Positions 1-8,370 of a DNA stretch of 64,000 bases are shown one piece after another. The translations under genes were made by a program, and so were the position numbers. This DNA is from Bradyrhizobium diazoefficiens (GTDB lineage Bacteria; Pseudomonadota; Alphaproteobacteria; Rhizobiales; Xanthobacteraceae): contig NZ_JAFCJJ010000005.1 in NCBI RefSeq assembly GCF_018131015.1, positions 310,001-374,000 on the forward strand, read 5' to 3'. The notes under the pieces were generated by a model that did not search any database, was not told the origin of the DNA, and worked only from the letters and a program-made list of their open reading frames with translations. Within the stretch, counting starts at the first letter, position 1. Each line of letters begins with the position of its first letter.

Positions 1-210
1 GCTGAAGAACATCAGGGCCATCAAGCCGCACCCCACGGCCAGCGAGAAGAACGCACCCAGGCCGAGCGCTATCCATCCGTTCACGTCCATGGCGGCGTCA
101 TCCACGCCGTTGGTCGCCTGCCACCCCCAGACGATGCCCACTCCGACCAGGGCCAGCATGGCGAACAGAACGACGACGATGATGATCTGACCGATACCGG
201 GCTTATGCAT
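1..210 (-). CDS. Small membrane protein, C-terminus cut by window edge
   Basis: Reading in from the ATG at 210 gives 70 codons with no stop before the window edge, so the gene is truncated at its 3' end. A GAGGAG ribosome-binding site lies about 7 bases before the ATG. The product starts MHKPGIGQII and has two strongly hydrophobic stretches, roughly residues 7-29 and 47-70, joined by an acidic loop containing VDDAAMDVNG. It is most likely a two-helix inner-membrane protein. I do not recognise a family and give no function. Confidence 0.6.
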   Translation of the reverse strand, partial: MHKPGIGQIIIVVVLFAMLALVGVGIVWGWQATNGVDDAAMDVNGWIALGLGAFFSLAVGCGLMALMFFS

Positions 211-323
211 GTTGCAGCTCCTCGAAGCCTGCTGCCTTGCAACCGAAGCTTATGGTGATCGTTCCCCGCGGCGGGAACGGAATCATCGAGCGACGGTTGG
301 ACCAATCAACAGGAGTTGCCGCC

Positions 324-599
324 ATGCGCCGCGCAAAACCCCATCCGATCCGCAACAAGCTCGATCTGACCGACCCTACCCAGGTGCGCCTCGTCAGAAA
401 GCGCCTGAAACTCTCCGACGCGGAGCTGACCGAAATCGTCGGCCGGATCGGCAATTCGCTGGCCGCGATCAGCAAGGAGGCCGCGCTGCAAAGGGCGACC
501 GCGCTGCCGGCGCAGGCCGACGTGCCTCCTGCTGCCGTGATCGCTTCGGCAACCGAGCAGACGTCAACCGAAGTCGTGGCGACGGTGCCCGCTTCCTGA
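324..599 (+). CDS. DUF3606 family small protein
   Basis: A 91-aa protein. The segment LDLTDPTQVRLVRKRLKLSD followed by ELTEIVGRIGNSLAAISKE matches the DUF3606 pattern, a short helical domain common in rhizobia in which a Gly-Asn-Ser follows an Asp/Glu-rich helix. The ATG at 324 is chosen over an upstream in-frame ATG at 237 because AGGAG lies 8 bases before it and the family begins close to this point. The tail is Ala/Pro/Thr-rich and probably disordered. The function of the family is not known. Confidence 0.75.
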   Translation: MRRAKPHPIRNKLDLTDPTQVRLVRKRLKLSDAELTEIVGRIGNSLAAISKEAALQRATALPAQADVPPAAVIASATEQTSTEVVATVPAS

Positions 600-651
600 C
601 GGACCGGCTGGAGAGTAACATGAACCGGTCCATTCAGACGAGGCCCACTCC

Positions 652-894
652 ATGAAACATCGCCTCCTCGCAGCCGCCGTTCTCCTTGGCGCCATCGCTA
701 GCCTCGGCGCTTCAACCTCCGCCGTCGCGCAGGATCGCTACTGCCTGCAAGGGCGGATCTGGGGGTATCCCGGCAACTGCCAATTCGCCACCTATCAGCA
801 ATGCATGGCGACCGCGTCGGGCACCAATGCCTATTGCGGCATCAATCCGCAGTACGCCTTTGCTGCTCAGCGTCGCGGGCGCGGATATCGCTGA
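652..894 (+). CDS. DUF3551 family secreted protein
   Basis: An 80-aa protein with a clear Sec signal peptide (MKHRLLAAAVLLGAIASLGA, probable cleavage after AVAQ near residue 27). The mature part carries the pattern of DUF3551, a family largely restricted to Bradyrhizobium and relatives: YCLQGRIWGYPGNCQF, then TYQQCMATASGT and CGINPQYAF. Four cysteines remain in the mature protein, consistent with two disulfides in the periplasm. The function is unknown. It is a useful taxonomic marker for this window. Confidence 0.85.
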   Translation: MKHRLLAAAVLLGAIASLGASTSAVAQDRYCLQGRIWGYPGNCQFATYQQCMATASGTNAYCGINPQYAFAAQRRGRGYR

Positions 895-966
895 GCCCGC
901 GTCCTTGAACAGCAGTTGTCCCTCGTCCTAGAATCGCCCGCGGGCGAGCGAAGCGCGAGGCGTGAC

Positions 967-1926
967 ATGGGTATGCTGGTCGACGGCGAGTGGCGTGACG
1001 TCTGGTACGATACGACGGCGAGCGGCGGACGCTTCGAGCGCAAGGCGAGCGCCTTTCGCAACTGGGTGACGGCGGATGGCGCGCCCGGCCCGAGCGGCGT
1101 CGGGGGCTTTGCGGCCGAGCGGGGACGCTATCACCTCTATGTCAGCCTGGCCTGCCCATGGGCGCACCGGACGCTGATCATGCGCCGGCTGAAGGGACTG
1201 GAGAACGACGTCTCGCTGTCGGTGGTGCACTGGCGCATGCGCGAGCGCGGCTGGACCTTCGACGCGGGTCCCTGCGTGACCGGTGATCCCGTCAACGGCG
1301 CGGAGACGCTGGCCCAGGTCTACGTCGCGGCGGACGCGCACTACACCGGCCGCGTGACGGTGCCGGTGCTCTGGGACAAGGCGCGCCGCACCATCGTCTC
1401 CAACGAATCCGCCGAGATCATCCGCATGTTCAACAGCGCCTTCGACGGCGTCGGCGCCACGCCGGGCGACTATTATCCAGCGCACTTAAGCGCAGAGATC
1501 GATGCGATCAACGCGCGCGTCTATGCCGACGTCAACAACGGCGTCTACCGCGCCGGCTTTGCCACGACGCAGGCGGCCTATGAGGAAGCCGTGGTGACGC
1601 TGTTCAAAGCGCTCGACTGGCTGGAAGGGGTGCTGTCGCGATCACGCTTCCTGACGGGCGATGCCCTCACCGAGGCCGACATCAGGCTGTTCACCACGCT
1701 GGTGCGGTTCGATGCCGTGTACCACGGCCATTTCAAGTGCAACTTGAGGCGCATCATCGATTATCCGGCGCTGTGGCGCTTCACCCGCGACGTCTACAAC
1801 GCGCCCGGCGTCGCGGAGACGGTCAATCTCGACCATATCAAGCACCACTATTACGAGAGCCACAGCACCATCAACCCGACCGGCGTGGTACCGCTCGGGC
1901 CGGTGCTCGACTTCGGCTTGCGCTGA
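967..1926 (+). CDS. Glutathionyl-hydroquinone reductase (Xi-class GST)
   Basis: A 319-aa protein of the YqjG/ECM4 family, which uses glutathione to reduce glutathionyl-(hydro)quinone adducts in the cytoplasm. The catalytic motif CPWAHR is present with the cysteine near residue 63, preceded by the family sequence RYHLYVSLA. The C-terminal helical domain includes LTEADIRLFTTLVRFDAVYH and the terminal HYYESHSTINPTGVVPLGP, both typical. The ATG at 967 follows GCGAGG at suitable spacing; an in-frame TTG at 916 lacks a site. The length is normal for the family. It stands alone between unrelated genes. Confidence 0.9.
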   Translation: MGMLVDGEWRDVWYDTTASGGRFERKASAFRNWVTADGAPGPSGVGGFAAERGRYHLYVSLACPWAHRTLIMRRLKGLENDVSLSVVHWRMRERGWTFDAGPCVTGDPVNGAETLAQVYVAADAHYTGRVTVPVLWDKARRTIVSNESAEIIRMFNSAFDGVGATPGDYYPAHLSAEIDAINARVYADVNNGVYRAGFATTQAAYEEAVVTLFKALDWLEGVLSRSRFLTGDALTEADIRLFTTLVRFDAVYHGHFKCNLRRIIDYPALWRFTRDVYNAPGVAETVNLDHIKHHYYESHSTINPTGVVPLGPVLDFGLR

Positions 1927-2068
1927 CGGAGAGCGCTCCGCGCGCGACACAACCGCCGGTCACCAGATTCATCTTCTGGTTTTGCGCGGCTTCTGCTAGC
2001 CTCGAAAGTGAAGCCAATATTTCCCTCGTTCATATTGTCGTCACCCGATTTTTCAGGGGTTTCGCCGC

Positions 2069-2767
2069 ATGTCCGAAGCGTCCTCGCCCGCCATTCCCGC
2101 CAAGGCCGCCGCCTTCAAACACCCGATGCGGGCGCTGTCCGGGCGCCTTGCGGGCGTCGGCGCCATCAAGGTCGTCGCGATCGGGTCGTCCACCACGGCG
2201 GGCGAAGGCGACATCGTGCCCTATCCCCAGCGCCTCGAGACTGCGCTTCGCAACAGGTTCAACGGCCGTCCGTTCGACGTCCTCAACCGCGGCATCGGCG
2301 GCGAAGAGGCACCCATCGAAGTGCGGCGGATGCAGCAGGACGTGATCGACGAGCGGCCGAGCGTCGTGATCTGGCAGGTCGGCACCAACGCGGCCTGGAA
2401 GGGCCAGGATCTCGATGCGGTGGCCTCGTCCATCGCCGAGGGCCTGCGCATGCTCGAGCAACTCGGCTCGGACGTCATCCTGATGGATCTGCAATACGTG
2501 CCCGCATTGCTCGTGCCCGGCACGCAGCAGGCCGCCGACCGGATGGTCGATCTCATCGCTGCGGCCGCCGACCGGGCGACGTTTCCCGTCAACGTATTTC
2601 AACGCTACGACCTGATGCGCCGGTGGCACGAGGTGGAGCGCGTCTCGTTCGACCGCATCGTCGACCCCGGTGATGACGACCGTCTGCATCACAGCGACTG
2701 GAGCGTACGCCAGATGGTCCGGGCCCTCGCCGACACCATCGTCGCCGCCGCCGCGCACACTGCCTGA
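2069..2767 (+). CDS. SGNH/GDSL-like esterase
   Basis: A 232-aa hydrolase of the SGNH fold. Block I is AIGSSTTAGEG (nucleophile Ser near residue 41), block II contains NRGIGGEE, block III is WQVGTNAAW, and the C-terminal DDDRLHHSDW supplies the Asp-x-x-His pair. These are the expected catalytic and oxyanion residues. There is no signal peptide, so it is probably cytoplasmic. The substrate cannot be inferred; relatives act on esters or acetylated sugars. It converges on the adenylate cyclase gene with only 15 bases between them. Confidence 0.8.
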   Translation: MSEASSPAIPAKAAAFKHPMRALSGRLAGVGAIKVVAIGSSTTAGEGDIVPYPQRLETALRNRFNGRPFDVLNRGIGGEEAPIEVRRMQQDVIDERPSVVIWQVGTNAAWKGQDLDAVASSIAEGLRMLEQLGSDVILMDLQYVPALLVPGTQQAADRMVDLIAAAADRATFPVNVFQRYDLMRRWHEVERVSFDRIVDPGDDDRLHHSDWSVRQMVRALADTIVAAAAHTA

Positions 2768-2782
2768 GACCTTCGACCGCCC

Positions 2783-3979
2783 TCACCCTGGAAATGCGAA
2801 CAGCTCGATCGGCTCGCTGAAGCCGCGCACGGGGTGCTTGCCCATGTGCTCCAGCTCGAACTCGCTCCGGACCAGCTCGGCGAAGTCGCGCGACAGCAGC
2901 ACCGGCTTTCCCAATTGCTTGGTGAGGGCCTCCAGGCGCGAGGCCATGTTGACGGCGGGACCGATGACGGTGAAGTCGAGCCGGCTGCGCGAACCGATAT
3001 TGCCGTACATGACGTCGCCGACATGGACGCCGATGCCGTAGTTCAGCGGCGCGCGGCCGGTCGCGCCGTTCCGCTGGTTCAGCGCCGCCATGGCCTGGCG
3101 GGCCTCGCTCGCGGCGCGCAGCAGGTTGGCGCAGGCGTTCGGCGCACTCAGCGGAAAAATGGCGAGGAGGCCGTCGCCCATGAATTTGAGGATTTCGCCG
3201 CCGTGCCGCGCGATCGGCTCGGACATCGCGTCGAAATAGTCGTTGAGCAGGCCGATGACGTCGTCGCGCGGCCAGTTGTCGGAGATCCTGGTGAAGTCGC
3301 GCAAATCGCAGATCATGATCGCGGCGCGCACCGTCGTGCCGGCGCCGCGCCGCGTGGCGCCGGCCAGGATCAGCTCGCTGGCATGGGAGCCGACATAGGT
3401 CTCGAGCAGGGTTCGCGCCAGACGGTTCTTGATGCGGATTTCGCTGACCAGCGCCAGCACCGGCAGCAGCTTCTTCAGCGCCGCGATATGCGCCGCGTCG
3501 AAACCGCCGGGACGGTCGGTCGCGAAGGTGACGAGATGGTTCTTGCCGAGCGTGTGGTAGAGCGGCCAGGCGACATAGTCGGTCAGGCCTGCCGCGCGCA
3601 TCTCGTCATAGAGGGCGTGCTTGCGGCCGAGCGCCGGGTCGCGCTCGAGATTCTCCCGCACCTCGGTTGCGCCGTCGAGCATCTCGTTGGCCGGGCTGCC
3701 GATGAACTCGGACCGCTCGCGCACGTCGAAATCGACCCGCCCGATCTCCGCCTCGCGCTTGCCCTCGGACCACATGAAGCGGACGCCAAGCCATTGCGGG
3801 TGCTGGATCAGGACATGAAGCGTCGAGCGCTTGAGCGGAATGCCGGTCTGCCGGATCCGGATGCACATCTCGGCGAAGATGTTGTCGATGAAGCGCTGGT
3901 CGCGCGTGCCGTTGGTCAGCCAGTCGATGACGGCGTCGCTGCCGGAATGGACGGCTTCGGTGTTTTGCGGATTGTTCAT
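2783..3979 (-). CDS. Class III adenylate cyclase with N-terminal sensory region
   Basis: A 398-aa protein. Residues about 1-190 form a region with no recognised motif, likely sensory. Residues about 215-395 are a class III nucleotidyl cyclase domain. Metal-binding Asp225 is in ICDLRDFT and Asp269 in ILKFMGDGLL; Lys265 and Asp335 (RLDFTVIG) are the adenine-specifying pair, and Asn344 and Arg348 the transition-state residues. All catalytic residues are intact, so active cAMP production is predicted. No transmembrane segment is evident. It is the last gene of the minus-strand run that begins at aroE; an 81-base gap with a hairpin precedes it. Confidence 0.88.
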   Translation of the reverse strand: MNNPQNTEAVHSGSDAVIDWLTNGTRDQRFIDNIFAEMCIRIRQTGIPLKRSTLHVLIQHPQWLGVRFMWSEGKREAEIGRVDFDVRERSEFIGSPANEMLDGATEVRENLERDPALGRKHALYDEMRAAGLTDYVAWPLYHTLGKNHLVTFATDRPGGFDAAHIAALKKLLPVLALVSEIRIKNRLARTLLETYVGSHASELILAGATRRGAGTTVRAAIMICDLRDFTRISDNWPRDDVIGLLNDYFDAMSEPIARHGGEILKFMGDGLLAIFPLSAPNACANLLRAASEARQAMAALNQRNGATGRAPLNYGIGVHVGDVMYGNIGSRSRLDFTVIGPAVNMASRLEALTKQLGKPVLLSRDFAELVRSEFELEHMGKHPVRGFSEPIELFAFPG

Positions 3980-3986
3980 TTCCTGA

Positions 3987-4013
3987 TCCCGGACGGCGAT
4001 CTAGCGTCCGGGA
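3987..4013. other. 9-bp inverted repeat between flavoprotein and cyclase genes
   Basis: TCCCGGACG at 3987-3995 and CGTCCGGGA at 4005-4013 are perfect inverted arms with a 9-base spacer, just upstream of the cyclase start and downstream of the flavoprotein stop. There is no T-run, so it is not a standard terminator. It could be an mRNA-processing or attenuation hairpin or a protein site. A separate 12-bp palindrome, AACTGGCCAGTT, lies at 4041-4052. Confidence 0.5.
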
Positions 4014-4060
4014 GATATCGTGATCTCTCGCGATCCCGTCAACTGGCCAGTTGCACGGGT

Positions 4061-5437
4061 TCACGCCTCGCCACGATCCGCAGCCGGATTGGAGACGAGG
4101 CCTCCGGTCACGGCCGCAGTCCGCCGGACGCGCCCCAGCGCGCCGCCGGCAGGCACCACGATCCGTTCCTCCATCAGGAGGTGCATCAGCGCCGCGCGGC
4201 TTTGCAGCGACAGGCGCGGCCAGCTTCCGGCAGCCTTCAGCAGCGACTTGCCGGCGACCAGCGGCGCGAGCAGCGCCGCAAACGGCTGGCCTTCCACGGC
4301 AGTGACGGGACACCTGGCTTCGCTCACGATGCCGAGGCGCTCGCCGACATAGTCCTCAACGAGGGGAACCGGCGCGAGGCGAAGTTCCGGTGAAAGGTAG
4401 AGCCGCGCATAGTCGACGGCCGGCCGGTCCTTCGGTGCATCGCCTGCGGCGGTTCGCAAGGCGGCATCGTGGAACGGGCTCACCATGCCGTCACAATGCC
4501 GCCTGATGTCGGACTGCACGGCTGCGTAGAATGACATCGCCGCCGCCGCCTGGTCCGGCCGCCACATGATCGTATCGACGACGCGGGCGGCCTGGACGGC
4601 GGACAGCACTGCTGCGTACAGACCGGCACCGCTACGCGGATCGACCGTGAGCAGCGCATCGCCGGTGCGGATCCAGTTCGCGCCCACGGCTGTCGCGCAG
4701 CTGCGGGCGGTCGCATCGGTTGCGCGAACGAACGCAAGGCTGGTGCAGCCTTCGCCAGGCGCCGCGCATCGCAGCGCCTCGCGGAGCAGCACCATCGGTG
4801 CCGGCTTCGAGGGCTTGCAGCTTTCCCTGAACACGAGCATTCGCAGCGCGCCGTCGCGCAGCGATGCGCCCCAATACCGGCCATGCCTTGTGCGTCCAGC
4901 CAGCACACCTGGCGATGCGACGGACACATTCGAGGCAATGCCGTAATAGGCCACCATGCGCCTGCCACCGCGAATCCGCGGCAGCGCCCGCCGCCCGGCG
5001 GCAATGACGACGAACCTCGCCCGCACCACGCCGCCCTCCTCGACGGGAATGTTCCAGACGCCCGCCAGCCCCATGACGGGGCGTCCGGCCCGGCACTGCC
5101 TGATCTCGACGCCCGCATGCTCCGCCCGCGCGCGCAACAATTCATCGAAGCGCGCGCGGTCGAGGATCAGGGCATCGGATGGCGCCCGCGCATCGTCGCA
5201 CGCACCGATCCAGTTAACCGGCGCCTGCTCCATCCGCGCGCAGAGCGCCTGGCTCACGACGTCCGCGAGCCCGATCTGCGCCAGCAGCGCCGGCAGGCGC
5301 GGCGAGATCGTCTCCGGCCAGCGCGCCCTTGTGTCGGGATGATGCAAAAGGCCGACGCGGAAGCCGCGCCGCGCCAGCTCGATCGCGGCGATGGCTCCAG
5401 ATGGGCCGCCGCCGATGACGCAGACGTCAACGTTCAT
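4061..5437 (-). CDS. FAD-dependent monooxygenase/halogenase-like flavoprotein
   Basis: A 458-aa flavoprotein. The N-terminal Rossmann motif VCVIGGGPSGAIAAIELARR binds FAD, and RTGDALLTVDPRSGAGLYAA matches the second FAD-contact region of the p-hydroxybenzoate-hydroxylase/tryptophan-halogenase fold. The segment WPETISPRLPALLAQIGL resembles the region after the Rossmann motif in halogenase-, QhpG- and LodB-like enzymes, some of which modify tryptophan in small protein subunits. About 80 C-terminal residues form an extra helical segment of unknown role. The ATG at 5437 is preferred; a GTG at 5446 is possible. The gene overlaps the small ORF upstream by 11 bases. The substrate is unknown. Confidence 0.75.
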   Translation of the reverse strand: MNVDVCVIGGGPSGAIAAIELARRGFRVGLLHHPDTRARWPETISPRLPALLAQIGLADVVSQALCARMEQAPVNWIGACDDARAPSDALILDRARFDELLRARAEHAGVEIRQCRAGRPVMGLAGVWNIPVEEGGVVRARFVVIAAGRRALPRIRGGRRMVAYYGIASNVSVASPGVLAGRTRHGRYWGASLRDGALRMLVFRESCKPSKPAPMVLLREALRCAAPGEGCTSLAFVRATDATARSCATAVGANWIRTGDALLTVDPRSGAGLYAAVLSAVQAARVVDTIMWRPDQAAAAMSFYAAVQSDIRRHCDGMVSPFHDAALRTAAGDAPKDRPAVDYARLYLSPELRLAPVPLVEDYVGERLGIVSEARCPVTAVEGQPFAALLAPLVAGKSLLKAAGSWPRLSLQSRAALMHLLMEERIVVPAGGALGRVRRTAAVTGGLVSNPAADRGEA

Positions 5438-5618
5438 GGCGATCACCAGATTTGGCGGCCTCCAGCCACGAGGCGGAGGCGAGGACGACGCGCAGATAGG
5501 CCTCGAGGCAAGAGGTCAGCCAGCGGCGGAAATGCTCGTGGACAGGCAGGACGGGCAGCACCGATGGCCGCCCCGCGCCGCCTTGCCGGAAGGACCGGAA
5601 AGGCCGATCAAAGCTCAA
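5427..5618 (-). CDS. Putative 63-aa peptide overlapping the flavoprotein gene
   Basis: From a TTG at 5618, with GGAGG 5 bases upstream, a 63-aa product can be read that ends inside the start region of the flavoprotein gene (11-base overlap), suggesting coupled translation. The N-terminal half is Arg/Phe/Pro/Val-rich (VLPVLPVHEHF). The C-terminal half looks like an amphipathic helix with Trp33, Cys37, Tyr41 and Trp51. No family is recognised. A longer GTG-started version from 5681 is possible but begins with an improbable Arg run. It could be a partner or substrate of the flavoprotein, or a chance frame; codon use alone cannot settle this. Confidence 0.45.
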   Translation of the reverse strand: MSFDRPFRSFRQGGAGRPSVLPVLPVHEHFRRWLTSCLEAYLRVVLASASWLEAAKSGDRHER

Positions 5619-5719
5619 AAATCCTCCACGCACGCCACGCCTCCTTCGCCGGAGAACCTGCGGCCCGAACGTGGCACCCACCCCGTGAATCCAGCGTGAA
5701 ACCGCGCGCTAACGCAGCG

Positions 5720-6331
5720 TCAATACCGTCCCGGCGGGCTGGCGTCAGCCGCCGCGACCCGGATCGAACCCAGCACCGCAAGCCCCGTCACGAGTGCAAG
5801 CCTAGCTGCCGCGGTCAGCTCGACCTTCAGTGTGCCGCCGTGGGGAAGCGCAAACGCCTCGCCGTCGAGGCGGATGCTGCAATCGCCGCGCGCCGCGTAA
5901 ACCAGATGCGTGCCGGGGAGGAGCGAATGCTCGCCGGGCTCCTTGAGCGCCAGCAGCTCGATCTCAGCCGCTCCGCGCCGCGCCATCAGGTTCACGACCT
6001 CGACCGGACCTGCCTCGAGCTCGGTCACGATCTCGAGCTCACCGGTGAAGCGCACGGTGGTGAAGGGCTCACGCTCGTCGAACTCCTGCCCGCGCGCTTT
6101 CAGCACCAGCCCGCGGCCACCGACGACCATCTGCAGGCGATCGATGCCGGGCATATAGGAGAACGGACCGGGCGCCACGATCGGCGTCGACGCGAAGCGC
6201 CAGATCAGGCTGTCCCAGTCCTTCGCCGTTGCATCGGTCCGATGGGCATCCGCGATATCTGTGAAGACGCCGCCGCCGTTCTTCCAGGGCGCGCGGGTGT
6301 AGTCTTCGGATCTCAGCAGCGTGGTCTTCAT
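5720..6331 (-). CDS. hutD: HutD/Ves family cupin protein
   Basis: A 203-aa double-stranded beta-helix protein of the HutD family. The N-terminal signature APWKNGGGVFTDIA and the core SYMPGIDRLQMVVGG are characteristic. HutD proteins occur with histidine-utilisation genes in many bacteria, where they are thought to limit or sense urocanate/formiminoglutamate flux, but no hut enzymes are visible here. It starts 3 bases after the stop of the upstream binding-protein gene, so the two are almost certainly co-transcribed. The role in this operon is uncertain. Confidence 0.85.
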   Translation of the reverse strand: MKTTLLRSEDYTRAPWKNGGGVFTDIADAHRTDATAKDWDSLIWRFASTPIVAPGPFSYMPGIDRLQMVVGGRGLVLKARGQEFDEREPFTTVRFTGELEIVTELEAGPVEVVNLMARRGAAEIELLALKEPGEHSLLPGTHLVYAARGDCSIRLDGEAFALPHGGTLKVELTAAARLALVTGLAVLGSIRVAAADASPPGRY

Positions 6332-6334
6332 GTC

Positions 6335-7489
6335 CTACTCGCCCTTGCCGCCCTTCAGCTTCGGCAGCGTCTCGACGATCTTCTGCTTGCCGTCGACGAT
6401 CTCGGCGAGGAAGCTGGCGCGGTCGATGTCGCCGTTCTGGTCCCAGCTCGCCTCCATCAGCATGCCCGGTGCCTTGTCGGGCGTCAGCGTCAAACCCTTC
6501 ATCGCCGCGCCAAAGGCCTTGCTGTCGAACTTGCCCATCTTCTCCGTGACGTATTTGACGAGATAGACGGCGGTGTAGCCCTTGATGCCGTTGTGGTCGG
6601 GCCGGTACTTGTAGCGCGCGACGAATTTGTTGGTGAAGTCCTCGATCGCAGGCACCGGCGCGTCGGCGGAAAGACCGACGTGCCCGCGCACGCCGTTGGC
6701 GGCGGGGCCGGCGAGCTCGACCACCTTCTGGCTGAGCAGCGTGGTTTCCCCGAACAGCGGCGTTGCGAGGCCCTGCCGCTTCGCCTCGATCAGGAAGCGA
6801 GCGCTCTCCTCCTCGTTGGTGTAGACGAAGGCCGCGTCGGCCTTCGCGCCTTTCAGCTTGATGACGTCGGAGCCGAAATCGACCTGACCCTGCTCGGTCG
6901 AGATGTCCGCCACGATGTCGACGTTGCGCGCCTTCATCTCCTTCAGGAAGTTGTCGCGGCCGCCCTTGCCGAAATCATTGTTGACCCAGACCAAGGCGAC
7001 CGTCTTCACCTTGAGCTGGTCGTGCAGATAGTTGGCGATCTTCGGCATCGAGAATTGCTGGCCGAAGGCGGTACGGAAGATCCACGGATTGCCCTGCATG
7101 GTGATGTCGGCGGCCTCGGCCCCGACGATCTGCGGGATCTCGGCCGCCTGCGTCAGCGCCATGTTGACCTTGACCGAGCCGGAGTAGATGGGGCCGAGCA
7201 CGACATAGGGGTCCTTGTCCAAGACCTTCTGCACCTGCGCGCGCGAGATGCCGGGATTGCTCTGGGTGTCCAGATGCTCGGTCTGGATCTTGCGCCCCAG
7301 AATGCCGCCGGCGGCGTTGATCTCGTCAATCGCGAGCGCGACGCCGTCGCGCCAGTTGGTGCCGGAGACTGCGCCGGGCCCGGACAGCTCGATCACGTCG
7401 GGAATGTAGACCGTGCTCTGCGCCTGCGCAGCAGGCGCGCCCAGCATGGTCGCGATCACGATGGCGAAAGTCCCCGCAAGATGCTTCAT
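6335..7489 (-). CDS. Periplasmic binding protein of a Liv-type ABC transporter
   Basis: A 384-aa protein with a Sec signal peptide (MKHLAGTFAIVIATMLGAPA, cleavage after AQA) and the type I periplasmic-binding fold: VIELSGPGAVSGTNWRDGVA, AIDEINAAGGILGRKIQ, then VVLGPIYSGSVKVNMALTQ. It would capture a small organic acid, amino acid or aromatic compound for import. No permease or ATPase genes accompany it in this operon; the nearest set is livHMGF at 12-15.8 kb. Its neighbours (amidohydrolase and AroE upstream, HutD downstream) suggest the ligand is a carbon source. Specificity is unknown. Confidence 0.87.
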   Translation of the reverse strand: MKHLAGTFAIVIATMLGAPAAQAQSTVYIPDVIELSGPGAVSGTNWRDGVALAIDEINAAGGILGRKIQTEHLDTQSNPGISRAQVQKVLDKDPYVVLGPIYSGSVKVNMALTQAAEIPQIVGAEAADITMQGNPWIFRTAFGQQFSMPKIANYLHDQLKVKTVALVWVNNDFGKGGRDNFLKEMKARNVDIVADISTEQGQVDFGSDVIKLKGAKADAAFVYTNEEESARFLIEAKRQGLATPLFGETTLLSQKVVELAGPAANGVRGHVGLSADAPVPAIEDFTNKFVARYKYRPDHNGIKGYTAVYLVKYVTEKMGKFDSKAFGAAMKGLTLTPDKAPGMLMEASWDQNGDIDRASFLAEIVDGKQKIVETLPKLKGGKGE

Positions 7490-7514
7490 GATGTCCTCCC
7501 CTTTGCTTTCTTAT

Positions 7515-8348
7515 TCATGATCCGTCCAAGCCGAGCAGCCTTGCCGGCGTTCGCCACAGCAGGAGATGCTGATCGCCTGGATCCGGAAACAGCTTTGTCA
7601 GCACCGCGAGCAGCGGCCCGTAGTCCAGCCGCTCGGCCGCGCGCAGGAACGGATAGTCCGATCCCCAGACGCAGCGATCGAGCGTGAAGGCTTCGACCAG
7701 CGCCGCGATGAACGGCCAGGTGTCCTCGTAGGGATGCGGCAGCTCGGAGAATTTGTAATAGCCGGAGAGCTTGACGTGCGCGTCGCGCTCGCGGCCGATC
7801 GCCAGCAGCGCCTGGAACGCCCTGCCCTTCAGCCCTTGCGCGACCGAAGGCCGGCCGCAATGATCGATCACGAGGCGAACCGGCGAGGTCTCGATCAGCG
7901 GCAGCAGGTCGAGCAACTGGTCCTGCTCGACCTGGACCTGCAGGAACAGGTCAAGGCTCACCAGCTTCTCCAGCAGCGGCGCCGTGTTGCGATAATAATC
8001 GGCGCCATGGAACGGCACGTTGAAGGCGACGCCGATCACGCCGGCCGCCTTCAATCGTGCGAGCTCGGCGATGTCGACGTCGTTCGCGACCACGGCGACA
8101 CCCCGGAAGCGGCCGCCGCCCTGCGCCAGCGTGTCGAGCAGGATGCGGCTGTCGCTGCCGTAACCGGTGTTGGTGGCGACCACCAGCGCGTGGCGGACGT
8201 CAAAGGCGTCGAACACGCGGATGAGCTGCGCCGCGGGCGCAATCTCCTGCCCGCTCGGCCGGTATGGCGTGTCGGCGCCGTAGGGAAAGCGAGCCGGATC
8301 GATGGCGTGGATGTGGCAGTCGATCCTGGGAGACGCCGGCATTGTCAT
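7515..8348 (-). CDS. Amidohydrolase-2 family metal-dependent hydrolase
   Basis: A 277-aa TIM-barrel hydrolase. The N-terminal RIDCHIHAIDP supplies the His-x-His pair (His12, His14), VRLVIDHCGRP the barrel histidine, and CVWGSDYPFLR the terminal Asp. This is the layout of the amidohydrolase-2 group that includes 2-pyrone-4,6-dicarboxylate lactonase, 4-sulfomuconolactonase and uronolactonases. Ring opening of a lactone is therefore a reasonable guess but not shown by the sequence. The gene lies 22 bases downstream of aroE and 25 bases upstream of the binding-protein gene, consistent with one catabolic operon. Confidence 0.82.
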   Translation of the reverse strand: MTMPASPRIDCHIHAIDPARFPYGADTPYRPSGQEIAPAAQLIRVFDAFDVRHALVVATNTGYGSDSRILLDTLAQGGGRFRGVAVVANDVDIAELARLKAAGVIGVAFNVPFHGADYYRNTAPLLEKLVSLDLFLQVQVEQDQLLDLLPLIETSPVRLVIDHCGRPSVAQGLKGRAFQALLAIGRERDAHVKLSGYYKFSELPHPYEDTWPFIAALVEAFTLDRCVWGSDYPFLRAAERLDYGPLLAVLTKLFPDPGDQHLLLWRTPARLLGLDGS

Positions 8349-8370
8349 GGCGCAAGATCTCCCGACACAC

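Noticed and set aside
4061..5618. Assignment of the flavoprotein and peptide as a quinohemoprotein amine dehydrogenase maturation pair
   Set aside because: The peptide lacks the several cysteines of the QHNDH gamma subunit and no alpha or beta subunit genes are nearby.
5427..5681. 84-aa GTG-started version of the small peptide
   Set aside because: The extra N-terminus contains an Arg run and lacks a good ribosome-binding site; the TTG at 5618 has GGAGG at ideal spacing.
4883..7687. Very long plus-strand frame (about 930 codons) opposite the flavoprotein, HutD and binding-protein genes
   Set aside because: It is antisense to well-recognised genes, has an Arg/Gln/Asp-rich composition typical of GC-rich shadow frames and shows no domain.
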